This document shows positions 1 to 11,689 of a stretch of 64,000 nucleotides of DNA, piece by piece (position 1 is the first letter of the stretch; each line of letters begins with the position of its first letter). Source of the DNA: Acanthopleura granulata (taxonomy: Eukaryota > Mollusca > Polyplacophora > Chitonida > Chitonidae); the NCBI GenBank assembly GCA_016165875.1, contig JABBOT010000011.1:6451700-6515699 (forward strand). The letters run 5' to 3'. Both the position numbers and the translations under genes were made by a program. The notes beneath the pieces were generated by a model. The model saw only the letters and a program-made list of their open reading frames with translations, did not search any database and was not told the origin of the DNA.

Positions 1-151
1 GATGTCACAGCTATTGCAAACATGTACTTGTTTCATTTGTTCGTACAAGAAGTGGCCAAGATCATTCTAGTATTGTGCGTGGAACGTGCTTCATTAGAGT
101 GAACAATAGAAGGAAACCGAAAGTGTAAAAAGTTTCAATCTGTAAGGAAAT

Positions 152-318
152 CACATGCTGGCTTCCTCTAAGGCAGTGCATGGGAAGGTCCGCCAGCAAC
201 CTCCGAGCGGTGGTGGGATTCCCCCAGGCTCTTTTCAATCTCCCCATAACGGTGGTCCCCGTCGTATAAGTGAACTATTTTTAAGTACCACATAATACAC
301 CCTTAAAAATAAATAAAT
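152..318 (+). mobile_element. 5'-truncated RUDI-like V-SINE
   Basis: It begins in the 'gctggcttcctct' part of the element. It then runs through the 'gggaaggtccgccagcaacct' block, the 'cataacggtggtccccgtcgtataagtgaa' block and a degenerate (TAAA)n tail near 302-318. The tRNA-like head is missing. The 3' module is visibly mutated, so this is an old copy. Confidence 0.75.
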
Positions 319-3036
319 GAAACGGTGCATTGGGCATGGGCTGAAACTGCAAAAACTTATTCATACTGAAAGCACCATATGTCTGTGTGTGGTTGGCGGG
401 AGATGGTGGTGGTGTGTGGGGGAGAGGGGAGTGGGGGTGGTGGATGTGACTTTTTGAAGGAAAAGCAGCATGTGTTATCCTGTCAGTGTTTAGTATTCCC
501 CCATGAATCCCGCCTCTCAAATTCATAACCAAACCAAACCTGACAGACGAGAAATCAAGTTTGTAGAACGCTTTCGTTTTGATCAAAGGCTTTGACCGCA
601 GTATTGAACGCTGGTCTGGGACAGATCTGACCACAATTTGCCCACTGCCCATTTGCGGAAGTTGATTACCGAAACTGAGATAAAAGTGGCCAAGGTCGGA
701 AAAAGAGGAAGTGGACGTAATTCTAAATGTGTTATCATGTGGAACCTTGGTCTGTCTGGACGTTGACCGCAGTGATTGTATTGGCCGGAGAAAACGTCGG
801 GAAACTTCAGTCACTGTCTATTGTTAACTTTTGTCCAGTGAAAATTTTTCTGCTGCAGACATAGATCGAAGTCCAACTTCATCAAGTTTTAAACTTTATC
901 TAATGATGTTATCTGTATTTAGAAACTGTTTTGCCGTACATGCCGCATATGCTGTAAATTCCGTTTGCTGATCAGGTCTGTTATTTGTAAAATTACCATC
1001 TGTTTAAAGTTAGAAGAAGGGAATGAAAAAAATTGGCTGGTGCCGAGTGGTTTCTGAGGCTTTTTGTGCTATTAGCATTTCCAAACGAAACCAAAAACCA
1101 AAGTAAAAAGTAGTTACATGAACTATAGTTATTTGGCATGACGTAGTTACGCACTTAAAACCAATTCTGATCAGATTTTTCTCAGAAATCAATTCCTGCC
1201 GACATGGCAATAAGTATTTTCCGATCGGGTGGCCAGTCTCTAGGTCAAGATTTTTAACAACAGATTTTTTAACTTTTATCACGTGTCATTCTTCAAGTCG
1301 GGGCTTGGATAAAAGAAGAGCTGTAATAGCAGCTATTTTTAAGCGTACAACAAGCTTGTAGATTTGAAGACATTTTTAGAATGATTCATACAACAGAACC
1401 TAACTGAAATAGTAAAAAATTTATATTAAAAAATGTAAAAGACTACGGCACAATATTAAATCCAGAGCAGCCAGGAGAGTGTGATCGTTGGTAAATGGTC
1501 ACACGTTATCGGTGAAATAAATTGATTTCAGTTACGGTTATTCTAACTGTTCATGTCAATTTTTATGAAGTAACATCTTACACATCCCCTAACACCTTGA
1601 TTTAACTAGAACTCGCTGAAAAAAATGCAGTTATGTTAAAACATTGATTCTCGAAAGGAGCAAGATGCGCAGAGTTTTATGACATGCTCAAGCGAGGTCA
1701 CTTGTCAACCGTTCAGTTACATCTAAGTTACAAGTGCGACATTCGTATACCACAGGTAAACATTGAAGGCAAGTCCCAGGTCGATATTCGCAAGACCTAT
1801 TTTCAAAACAGATTATAATGCGAGTTTCTAAATGAACATATAGGAAATAATATATAAGAAGTAAAGGAAGTTGATGACATTGTGAGAAGGAAGTAGCAGT
1901 TTTCAAACATGTAAAGAGGACAGTCGATACTCCAGACATGTCATACAATTCAAACATCGGACTCATAGCCTGCGAGTTTGTGTCCAGGTTGCAGACAAAT
2001 TTAGGTGTCTCAGTCACACTTTGATTGCAACTCCACATGAATGCAATTTGGCTGTATTACTTTTTTTTTCTACAGCGACAAAGGCAACCAACATCGTGAA
2101 CTAACATTATTTTGCATACTTCCTGTTGAAGTAAATCTACTAGTTATCAAAAAGATCCGCACTAGGAAAGACTTGGTGTGGATGTACGCTTACTTTCTTT
2201 CTCTCCCTCTCTCTTTCTCTCTTCTGTCAGCATGAATTTCTTGTGTCATAAAATGGCGAGGATACCGGTGACGAATTTGTCAATGTACGGTTGACCGTTA
2301 GGGTCAGCCTGTTACCCTTGATGCGGCGAGGTGTGAGACTGAACCAAGATATATGGTGTCTGGCGGGGACCAACCGCTCTTTTCCGACTAATTAAAAAGT
2401 ATCACCCGTCAAAAGTCCGGTCGACTCACTTCACAAGGGATAGGCCCGTACAATCAATGAGGTGAAGGACCAATAACCGGGTTGGTGTCATTCAGGCGCT
2501 TCAGCGATGAACTGAAGGGAAGGGACACAAGTATCATTACTCTACCAGCGAAGGGAGAGACATTGATCGGTCGCCGAAGTCAGGTTTGCTGGTCTAAGGT
2601 TTATTGTAAAACTTTAAAACGTTACCCTCAAATAGCTGTCGGACAAGGGAAAGTCCCTATTCTCATGGACATCAAGGCTTCCATTCTGTAAACACCAGTC
2701 AGGATATTGGCTGTCTGCACAGGCTTGCCTCGGGTTGAACTTGTGTGGAAGACGGAATGCATGTAAGGTCAAAGTTAACAGACCCATTCATTCATCATCT
2801 GAGAGCTTCAGATATATTGTTAGGCCTGGGCTGCTGCACAACCCTTGTTTATGCTTGGTGTGGAGTTGAAGTCCACTTGTGACATCATTTCTGTACCTTG
2901 ACACCTGAGTACACTAACACCTGACGTTCGCAGCGTCGTCGTATCATTAGTTTATATGCTTGGTAGAGGATGGGATATGAATTGTTTACATTGGCTGCGT
3001 GATAAAATTCTCTAAAATGTATATGTATTCATTCAG
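319..3036. other. gene-less stretch
   Basis: No exon, RNA gene or repeat is recognised. Local features are a GT/GGGA-rich tract near 383-445 and a CT-rich tract near 2197-2222. The short open frames have no recognisable protein character. Confidence 0.5.
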
Positions 3037-3039
3037 TTA

Positions 3040-3245
3040 TTTTATTTGTTTATTTGTTTGATTGGTGTTTTACACCTTACTCGGGAATATTTCATTTGTA
3101 CCACTGCGGACAGAATTATGGTGGAAGGAAATAGGGCGCAGCCTGGAGGAAGCCGACGACTGTCCATAGGTTGCTGGTAGACCAAGTATGACCTGAAAGG
3201 TAGCCAGCCTGACCTGGATTTGAACTCACAGACAACGCATTGGTG
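3040..3245 (-). mobile_element. RUDI-like V-SINE, near full length, diverged
   Basis: On the + strand it appears reversed: a TTTA-rich tail, 'gattggtgttttacaccttactc', 'attatggtggaaggaaa', 'aggttgctggtagacc' and 'gatttgaactcacag' (the B box reversed). It reads tail to head left to right, so the element is on the - strand. Several small deletions mark it as old. Confidence 0.8.
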
Positions 3246-5460
3246 TATATGTAATATGGATCGACTATACACACGGACAATCCAATTTCTCGGTATCCAT
3301 CCAGCCTTTTACACAGTCTTAGGTCAGTTGATGACCTCTTCCCTTCTACCGTTATAATGTCGGACGTGCATGGAACTCTAAGCGGAAACTTATCAAAAGC
3401 TTTGTGGTTTACACTTTGGTTTAATCCAGCCCAAAAATGACCGCCTCCGTTTAAATGGAAAATTTCTGTAATCGGGCGTTGAACAATAATCAAATAAATA
3501 AATAACTCGTAACCACTTTCTGCCAAATGAAAACAATGAAACAATTTTCTGTTTAATTTCAGCCCGAAAACATTTCCTAACGCATCAAATTTGTTTTTAA
3601 AAAACTTTTGGTTATATAAATTTATGATGAAATAAAAGGATATTTCTGAAGAGAAAGCCAGGTTATTTATTCCATGCTCGGAAACTGATTTTGACCCGTT
3701 TTCACGCGTAAATACATCTGGTAAAATACCCTCCACTCACTGTTAACTTCCACTGTTGGCCTTAAAAGAGACACGGCTTTGCCTTTACGTACCACGTGAC
3801 AGCGCCGTTACAGGGAAGTGGCGATTTTGACGGAAGTACCGACACAGTTTCTCGTAGTCAATCTCACTTAACGTTTGGAGGTGGCGGGAGGATGTAAAAT
3901 ATTAACTCGGTCATTAGTGGTAACGGCTTACCGTGTCTGACCGCTGGAAAGAATGGCTTGCTTTCCTGTTCATTTAAGTCAAGAAGCGAAGGATTTTAAA
4001 ACTCGTCAACATGTTATTTTAAAATAGTGCCCATTTGCAATTTCCACTGCTAAACTCATTGAAACAAAGCTAATAAACATCTAAGCTTTTACTTGGTATA
4101 ATGTAGTATACCACCATAAAGGCCATGTAATGATTCCCTTGTAATGGTTGTTAGACGACACACGTGTTTATGTTTTCTACCAAAAGCCTTCCTGGTGCTA
4201 AACACTCGTACTTGAATAAGTATGCTATACATAAGGCGGCATTTGAAACAATTTCAGTTATTACACAGCTGCGAGTGGCTGTGCCCAAGACCTCTTCATT
4301 CGTACTATGGCGGACAGGTGTCTGGCTGGATGAAACTGAACCAAACACCATGTGTATTACACCTTTGCTCTTTACCAAGTACAAACCAAATTTTCTGACA
4401 TAAAGCCGTATCCTAACTATTTCATTTATTTATTTATATATGTATTTAATTACACATGTATTTATTTATTTATATATGTATATATATATTTACTTCCTTA
4501 TTCATCCATTTATTTATTTGACAGAGGTTTTATGATAGGAATATTTTATTTATGGTGAAAGAAAACTGGGTAGAGCCAAGGCTACATGCGACCGGAGAGG
4601 AAGCCAAAATGAGCACGACTTCAACTGCAGGGAAAACGCCGCTGTACAATTGAATGGGTCCGCATGTGCCTGCACGAATGTCGAACTTCACGTTAAGATT
4701 TTACACACAATTGATTGACACATTCGCGGCATCACCTCCATCGCAGTTGCTGCACAAATATTGGGGTTCAGAGCAACGAACAATCCACAGTGCATATGAT
4801 GCACCTCAGTTGCATTGTTCCATGATGTTCGTGATGCATTTTATTGTTCCTCACTCGCAAACTATATTTGTTCGCTCCCAGAGCGAAGTATAATGGAAAT
4901 TTGGCACCAGTTAGACCGTTACTCATAAACACGATACAGTCAGCCTGTCCCAGACTTGAGAAATACACCGACAAGTGGACACCGTAAGTATGGTGCCATA
5001 TCATATGACATCGCATCACCGTGGTTTGTGCTTCCTAAGCAATACATAGATCAACGTGATGTTTAACCCATGTATCACACTAGTGCTAGATACAAAGCAG
5101 TAGACAACGCCCCAAATTGAATTCTGTGCTATGAATGTTATCTTAGTGGATAGCTTTGGTCACGCGCACAATTACGCAGTGTTCCCTTAGAGACAAAATA
5201 GGAAATGAAGTGAAATCCCTCAAGACATCGTTATGCAACATTTTAAACACACACAGATGGAGTGAAAATGGGACAGTAATCTAAAATGTGTATCAGTTGG
5301 TTTAAACTCATATGGAATTGATTCTACCTTTTAGCGCTTTTATAAATAAAAGGACGAAGGAGAAAGGGTAAGGTCGATCAATTGCGAGGTCATAACATTC
5401 TCGTTATTCCTACTTCGATGATTTCCGGTGGGTAATTCTTCAGTTTACATTCGTTCAAGT
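3246..5460. other. gene-less stretch
   Basis: Nothing recognisable as coding. A TTTA/TATA-rich simple tract lies near 4421-4520. It is not clearly attached to a SINE body. Confidence 0.45.
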
Positions 5461-5467
5461 TCGCTTT

Positions 5468-5580
5468 GACCAATAAAGTGCCAGAAAGAAGGAGTGGTTT
5501 TGACCAATCAGAGTGTCTCTCTCAAGCGTGCAAGAGAATTGAGATCACATGGCCACACAATGTCAATTTAAAAGCACAGT
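5468..5580 (+). promoter_or_regulatory. possible promoter: two CCAAT motifs and a TATA-like box
   Basis: Two 'gaccaat' motifs lie about 35 bp apart, near 5468 and 5500. A TATA-like 'atttaaaag' follows near 5566-5574. This is a plausible RNA polymerase II core promoter facing right, about 1.4 kb upstream of the neuropeptide exon. No signal-peptide exon was found between it and that exon. The link is inference only, and such motifs occur by chance. Confidence 0.25.
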
Positions 5581-6536
5581 AGGACGCGCTGAGAGATTTT
5601 CTTGGATGACCTACTTTAGACTAGCCTGTGACTGGTTCGAATGAGTCGTACCGTTGGATGTAGTCAGGGGATCTTCCATTCATGACGTATGGAAAAAGAA
5701 ACCTTGACATTACAAAGGAAGGTCACGCGAGACTTCGGAGGAGTCTAAATTTTGGACAGGAACCCTTGGTGATTCAGCTGTTTCTATTGGTCTTGGGGCC
5801 TCAGAGGCAATAACCGGCCCATGGTGTCCTCTTGTGTGATCTTACATGACATTTCCTAGAGACAACTTGCCTTAAGCAATATGACGTGTTGAATCAGTAA
5901 GAAAGTTCCCCAACAACTCTCCAGTTGTCTGTGTTTTACTGTAGGCTGTCCGAATTTCTCCACCCTAAACACTAATCACCATCGCATGAGTCACCTTTTT
6001 ATGCATGGCCCTAAACAACAGTTGTATGAATAAATGGATAAATGTGATTATCAAAATTTATTTTTTATTATTTTTTGGAGCTTACAGGATAATTCAACTG
6101 AATGCTTATATTAGATGGCGGACATTTTTTTCTGCGTAAAAAGTATATTTATTCATTTAAATCTTGTCCACAGGAGCTTACACAAGTGGGTCTCAAAATT
6201 ATTTCGACTAAAAATTACTTTTTCCCTTAATTTTCTTCCTCGTACAGCTGTGCTACCATTGCTTTATGTATATAAAACTTCATGTAGTCCAAGTAAATAA
6301 AATAGTCTTTGTCCTAGAATATTCATGGCATGATAACATACGTCGAACTGCCAACTGTAAAGTTCCGATTTCGTAGCAGTACCATATATTGTTAAGGTGC
6401 CAGAGCATTTTGGAATGACAATGGAGTAGAGAAGTTAATTATTTAGACAACGTGATATTGAATAGTAACAAGTAATATCATATAGTTGTACAAAGTGTCA
6501 TCAATCAGATCCTACATTTATCCTTGGCAGATTGTT

Positions 6537-6775
6537 TTATTTATTGATTTATTATTCACCCGAGAATATTGAATTATATCTCACATTATGGTGGGATGAA
6601 ACCGGCCAATGGCCAGAGCAAACACATGACCATCCACAGATTGCTAGTAGACTTCAGTCGTTCCAACGGATAAACCGCAGAGGAAGCCAGCATGGGCAGG
6701 GCGTGAACTCACAACGTCTGCATTGATGAGAGGCCATTGCACCTCACCAGCGCGATAACTCCCCTCGGTCAAGTA
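6537..6775 (-). mobile_element. RUDI-like V-SINE, diverged
   Basis: A TTTATT tail at the left end is followed by 'attatggtgggatgaaacc', 'aggaagccagcatgggc', 'gtgaactcacaacg' and the head-proximal 'cattgcacctcaccagcgc'. The order is tail to head on the + strand, so the element is on the - strand. It is inserted a few hundred bases upstream of the neuropeptide exon, in the presumed intron. Confidence 0.8.
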
Positions 6776-6920
6776 GGCCCCCCTCAAGCAATCCAGAGAA
6801 ATTTTTACATTTACCATGTCATTACTTTTATGGATACAAAAAACCCCACCGCTCGGGGTGACACATATCCCTAACGAGCTATTATCACGTTCTACATTAA
6901 TTCCACGCTAATTGTATTTT

Positions 6921-6945
6921 TCCTTTTCCTTTTTTTTAATTTCAG
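6921..6945 (+). other. 3' splice acceptor of the neuropeptide exon
   Basis: A long pyrimidine run ends in 'aatttcag' at 6945, immediately before the open frame. The first exon base, 6946, completes a codon begun in the previous exon, so the intron is phase 2. Confidence 0.75.
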
Positions 6946-7852
6946 TGCAACAGAAGCCTCAAGTGATATCGAAAGCAATCAACGTGAAAAGCGCTATATA
7001 GACACCCTGGGGTCAGGTTTTATCAAAAAGAACTCTGTCGGTGCTCACTTACGGGAAGGCACCGATGACAAGCGTACCTTGGATCACCTGGGTTCGGGGT
7101 TCATCAAGAAGGATCACGTGAAGGAAAGTGCACATAGCACCGATGGGAATAAGGTGGCGGACAAGCGTTATATGGACACCCTTGGGATGGGCTTCATTAA
7201 GAGACAGTTCGAAAAGCGACCGATCGACAGGCTTGGCATGGGCTTCATTAAGAAAAGTCACGAAAACTTTGAAAAGCGTCCTGTTGACCAACTAGGAATG
7301 GGCTTCATCAAGCGTGAGAGCGATGACGTCAGTGACGATAAACGTTTCGTGGATACGCTGGGAATGGGTTTCATCAAAAAGGACGGTAACTCGCGTCAGA
7401 AGCGGTATATTGACACCCTCGACATGGGACTGGTTCGCAAGAGAGAGGGCGAAGACAAGCGTTACATTGATTCTTTGGACATGGGCCTCATTAAAAGGCG
7501 TAATTTCGGCAGAATGCACGAGCTCCTGGGGCGGGACTACGAGAGGGGGCTGATGGCGGAGAAACGGAAACGAGTCTTGGATGCTCTGGGCTCGTCCTTC
7601 ATTAAGAAATCTTCGGGCGAAAAACGTCATTTAGATTACATCGATACTCTTATTAAAAAGTCGGACGAAGAAAACGAGACCGAGAAGCGCTACGTGGATT
7701 ACATCGACAGCGGCCTGCTTAAGAGAGATGAAGATCTACACTCCGCGGGAAAGCGCCCCCTGGATTCGCTGGACATGGGTCTCGTGCGAAGGGAACATCC
7801 GGGTAATGAGGAGAAGAGACACCTGGACTCAGTCGGTATGGGCTTCATATAG
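6946..7852 (+). CDS. multicopy neuropeptide precursor, terminal exon (pedal peptide/orcokinin-like)
   Basis: This exon encodes 301 residues and a TAG stop (7850-7852). It is read as a secreted neuropeptide prohormone. Thirteen related peptides are each released by dibasic KR, KK or RR sites. In order they are YIDTLGSGFI, TLDHLGSGFI, YMDTLGMGFI, PIDRLGMGFI, PVDQLGMGFI, FVDTLGMGFI, YIDTLDMGLV, YIDSLDMGLI, VLDALGSSFI, HLDYIDTLI, YVDYIDSGLL, PLDSLDMGLV and HLDSVGMGFI. The last ends at the stop with no basic pair. No glycine precedes the cleavage sites, so C-terminal amidation is not predicted. Acidic spacers (for example DDVSDD and DEENETE) separate copies, and one longer spacer with NFGRMHELL follows copy 8. 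An ATG at 7079 is internal, not the true start. The signal peptide must lie in an upstream exon that I could not locate. Calling it a neuropeptide precursor is secure. The pedal peptide/orcokinin placement is inferred from the D-x-L-G-x-G core. Confidence 0.9.
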
Positions 7853-8236
7853 AGGGGAGGCAAATCTATCAAGTGTCCCGTGTGCAGCCAATATCCATGC
7901 TCGGCATGCAATGGAGTTATTTTTCACAGATGTCACTTGATCAATTTAGTTTTATCTCTTTCGGAAACCCTTGATGAGAAATTTAACCATCGAGAGCCGG
8001 CAATGGAGCGAGCAAATCCGTCGGCCGGTCTTATGCACTGATGCACGCTTTGTTTTGTCGATTTCTTTCCATGTTTGAATGACAAGCCTTAAGATAGCAG
8101 AAAGAGGAGAGAACTATGGCGAGAGAAGAAAAATAATGTGTACGGTATGTAATGCAACATTTATTTCTTACAGAATGCTGTGTGAACGCCCGGTCGGAAG
8201 GATTTGAAAAGACGTTTGAAAGCTAGACGGTAAAAA

Positions 8237-8250
8237 AATAAATAAATAAA
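8237..8250 (+). terminator. candidate poly(A) signals, proximal
   Basis: Three overlapping AATAAA hexamers lie about 390 bp after the neuropeptide stop codon. They sit in an (AATA)n run, so they could also be a simple repeat. Confidence 0.35.
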
Positions 8251-8620
8251 TGGACCACAAAAACGATTAGTCATGCTTTTCTGGCGGTCTCTATTTTGTA
8301 CAATGACATTTTTCGAAGTTGGAGGGAAAATTTGGGTAGGAAATTAACGACTGTGGTTGACACAATACAAAGGATTAATTCTCTATGCACTGCGTTTTTG
8401 TCTTGTTAACAACAGATGGTTTGTTCCAAAACAGGTTTACATTTTGTTTCTGTTTTTTGTGGGGTTTGTTTGGGGTTTTTTGTTGATTTTTTACCTTCTT
8501 TGATCGAATAGGTTAATCTAAATCATGTTTGTTAAAATTACACTACAGTTGAAGATATGCAAGTCTCGTCGATATCACCTATAAATTCAAAATTATGTTT
8601 GCTTATCGCAGAGGAAACGA

Positions 8621-8626
8621 AATAAA
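8621..8626 (+). terminator. candidate poly(A) signal, distal
   Basis: A single AATAAA, about 770 bp after the neuropeptide stop, is followed within 10-20 bp by a GT-rich 'ccttgttatctgg'. This is a conventional arrangement for 3'-end processing. It would give a 3' UTR of about 0.8 kb. Confidence 0.4.
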
Positions 8627-8877
8627 GACCTTGTTATCTGGAATCTGAATCCATCAATCAATCAGTCAACATACACGTTCACAGAATGGCATCACTAACG
8701 GTTTGTAAACCAGCGTGACGTTACAAAGTATCGGCTATTCTATGATCCTTTTGGTTGATACATTTATGAAGAAATTCTGAAAATGCCTGAGGTCACAAGC
8801 CGACTAAGGGGTTTGTAGAAATTCGAAGAAAGCATGTGAGTTCACACTCGATGGTGCTCTTAGTGTAAACATGTTCT

Positions 8878-8935
8878 CACCACGATATGGCTGAAATATT
8901 GCCGAGGATGCTGTAAACCATAAGCATTCATCTAT
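8878..8935 (+). mobile_element. 3' end of a second SINE type ('gatatggctgaaatattgcc' tail)
   Basis: The text 'cacgatatggctgaaatattgcc', then 'gctgtaaaccataagcattcat', is a SINE-like 3' end unlike RUDI. A related end is seen near 13172-13215. Only the terminal part is recognisable. Confidence 0.45.
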
Positions 8936-8939
8936 TTGT

Positions 8940-9097
8940 TCATTCATACTCGAGAAAATTGCTTGATTTATGGGGTTTACACTCGATAATAATCCATTTG
9001 TAGGCCACAGAGTTCATACCCCTAAAAGATCAGTTAGTATACTGAGTTCAAAACATTGATTAGTACGTGTATATGTGGGATTCGTCCTCTAGAAAAA

Positions 9098-9128
<31 letters not shown>

Positions 9129-9520
9129 TTAGTGTTTTCCGCCATACTAAAGAACATTTCACTTACACTACGGCGTCCAACATTATATTTGGAGGAAATA
9201 TTTCAGAACCTGGGGGAACCTGCAGACCTTCCCACGTACGGCCGTAGAGCAAGCCACCATGAGCTGGACTTGAACTGACAGCGACTGCATTGGTGGGAGG
9301 CTTCTGGGTCATTACACTGCACTAGCGTACTAATCAACTGAAAAATAGAAAAATAAGAAAGTATAGCGTTCACACTCGGGTATATATATATATTCTTGAG
9401 TATGGAGTAACACATCAATTAAATAAATAAAAAAATACTCGGGTGTATGGGATAAGAACTCGTATTCGAGACTAATCATTTACTATAAACTCGATTAATA
9501 CAAGGTTCATACACGAGAAG
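8940..9520. repeat. degenerate 'actcg' minisatellite, interrupted by a SINE
   Basis: Motifs of the form 'ttcatactcgag', 'tttacactcgat' and 'ttcacactcggg' recur at irregular short spacing at 8940-9025 and 9368-9515. The SINE at 9100-9345 was inserted between these blocks. Copies are too diverged to give a clean period. Confidence 0.4.
9100..9345 (-). mobile_element. RUDI-like V-SINE with 10-bp target-site duplication
   Basis: A full-length copy, reversed: (TTTA)n tail, 'gtgttttccgccatac', 'ttcccacgtacggccg', 'ggacttgaactgacagcg' and head-end 'gtcattacactgcactagcg'. The perfect 10-bp repeat 'tagaaaaata' flanks it at 9090-9099 and 9346-9355, fixing the boundaries. Confidence 0.88.
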
Positions 9521-9659
9521 CAACCTGGGGACGGCCGTGGGTTTTCCCCAGGCCCTGTTTTGTTTCTTCCCTCCATAATGCTGGCCCAGGTCGTACAAGC
9601 GAAATATTCTTGAGTGCAACGTCAAACACCAATCAGATAAATAAATAAATAAATAAATA
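9521..9659 (+). mobile_element. RUDI-like V-SINE, 5'-truncated
   Basis: It starts at 'ggggacggccgtgggtttt' and continues through 'cctccataatgctgg', 'gtacaagcgaaatattcttga' and 'aacaccaatcag', ending in seven TAAA units. The head and first third are absent. Confidence 0.85.
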
Positions 9660-10093
9660 AGTACACTAGGAATATTGAAAGAAGGGACGCATTCTTCACC
9701 GCTCCTTTACACATAAAAGAAGTTCTGAAGTTCTTAACTGATAAAATTAGCAGGTAGAGGTGCCCTCTACCTACTTAAATAACAATACTAGTGATCCCAA
9801 CACCAGAGCTAGTCACGATGGATAATCATAGATGACATTAATACTGAACCCTGTAGATGGAATGGCTGCTTTGAGTTACAATATTCGCTTCTCTTTGGAC
9901 AGGCCTTGTGAACCTCATCGAAAAACCAAGATCAATCGGTGGAGTGGATATTGGTACATAGTTATGGAATGTAAAATGCAGTCATTGTTTCAGGCAAGCT
10001 TCCATTTTCTTTAGAACTTCTTTTTTGGAAAATAATTAAATGGATTCGATATATTTTAATTCTAAAGTGATCTTTATGAATCATATTGATGGG

Positions 10094-10185
10094 TTGGACT
10101 CGTCTCTCTCATTTGTCTCTTTCTCCCCTCTCCCTCTCTCTTTCTCTCTCCCCCTCCCTCTCTCCCTCTCTCTCTCTCTCTCTCA
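10094..10185. repeat. CT-rich microsatellite
   Basis: A nearly pure pyrimidine tract of TCTC, CCCTCT and (TC)n units covers about 90 bp. It is strand-asymmetric simple sequence with no gene nearby. Confidence 0.8.
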
Positions 10186-10917
10186 TCTTAGAATGACACC
10201 TCTTTGAAAATTATGTAGTGCACTTCAAAATTATCTATCGATATTCATACGTAAAGGATTTTGTTATCCTTTGACGTCATCGAAGCCCAACAATATATAA
10301 GAATGTTTAATAACCTCGAGTTTAAAAATGAAATACTTAAATTCGTTGAAAACATAATTTAGGGTATTTTAGATAGACTTTCAGTGCTGTGTCAGATGAT
10401 AAATGATTTACTTAGGATTTGCCTTCTCTTCGAACTCGCTCTGAGGGCAGAAACTCCAAAGTTATAGGCTCACGTTTTCTTGTCATGCTTGTATATGGAA
10501 GGTCAGACAGGTTGAAACATGAGCTGAACCTGAGCTGAACATGAAACACCTAACAGGTAGAACACTCATGTGACGGCATTACAGTGGAAAATGAACTCGT
10601 TTCACTGCAATATGGACAACTTTGTGTTTAGCGATGGACTATCCAATTGATCTCAAGGTTGTTAGTAAGCTTAGTGTTTATTCAATGAACACCATGTGTA
10701 GTAATTAAAGAGATGTGTTTAATGTAACAAACGTGTGACACATAATCCGATAGGTTTAGTAAACCACCATAATGTTTACCATGTAAACATGTCACATGTT
10801 TGCTGTAATAAACACATCTCCTTACAGCCTTGGATGATCATTTTCATCTCTCCCGTCTTTACCAAGGTCACTAGGACGCGTTCTGTAAGTGTTCCAGAAA
10901 TGTGTTTAATTTCCTCT

Positions 10918-11150
10918 TTATATTTATTTATTTTTTATTTGATTGTTTTGAATGCCCTTCTCAAGAATACTACACTTATAGAAAGGCAGCTAGCATGTTT
11001 TATGGGAAGATATCGGGCTAAACCTATGACAATCACTAGGTCTCCGACAGACCTTCGCACGTACGACCGGAGAGGGAGCCAGCATGAGCTGTTATTGAAC
11101 TCACAACGACCGCAGTACTGAAAGGCTTCTGAGTCACTGCCCTTCGCTAT
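10918..11150 (-). mobile_element. RUDI-like V-SINE, diverged
   Basis: A TTTATT tail is followed by 'gattgttttgaatgccctt', 'cgcacgtacgaccggag', 'agccagcatgagct' and 'gaactcacaacgaccgcag'. It ends in the tRNA-like head at about 11150. Immediately to its right a second SINE of the same family is inserted in the same orientation. Confidence 0.82.
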
Positions 11151-11179
11151 CTCATTTATAAACTAAACGTTTATATTTA

Positions 11180-11442
11180 TTTATTTATTAATTTATTAAT
11201 TTATTTATTTATTTGATTGGTGTTTTACGTCGTACTCAGGAACATTTCACTTATACGACGGCGGCCAGTATTGTGATGGGAGGAAACCGGGCAAGGCCTG
11301 GGGGAAACCCACGACCATTTGAAAGGGAAAGTTGCTGGAGGACCTTCTCAAGTACAGCCGGAGAGGAGCCCAGAATGAGCTGGACTTGAACTCACAGCGG
11401 GCGCGTTGGTGAGATGCTTCTGTGACAAACTATCCCCTTTAC
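11180..11442 (-). mobile_element. RUDI-like V-SINE with 20-bp target-site duplication
   Basis: One of the best-preserved copies: 'gattggtgttttacgtcgta', 'cacttatacgacggcgg', 'gggaggaaaccgggcaagg', 'ggagaggagccc' and 'ggacttgaactcacagcg'. The 20-bp direct repeat beginning aaactaaacg is perfect at 11160-11179 and 11443-11462, marking the target-site duplication. It is younger than its left neighbour. Confidence 0.9.
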
Positions 11443-11689
11443 AAACTAAACGTTTATATTTAGTGTGTGTATCTTGTGACATGGCAGTGTATCATAACCT
11501 AGGTGGTCAGTATGGCATTGCATACACGACGAAACTGTTTCATTTTTGGCAATATGGACTGCTATGATGGGATACACAGTCTGGCAATCCCAGAAATAAA
11601 GCGATGTCGCTTTAGTAGAATGTTTTATAAATTTGATGTTTAGTATATTTGATCTCTGTTACACGCCTATTTTGTAAACGATGCAGGAG

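Noticed and set aside
2041..2235. Hydrophobic C-terminal frame MYAYFLSLPLSFSLLSA as a possible signal peptide
   Set aside because: The hydrophobic part is translated from a CT microsatellite and ends at a stop.
6115..6300. Open frame MADIFFCVKS... as the missing signal-peptide exon of the neuropeptide gene
   Set aside because: It lacks a contiguous hydrophobic core after the start, ends in a stop, and has no usable donor in phase 2.
7314..7553. Open frames overlapping the neuropeptide exon in other frames and on the - strand
   Set aside because: They are shadows produced by the repetitive, stop-poor coding sequence. Only frame 2 shows dibasic-bounded repeats and an acceptor site.
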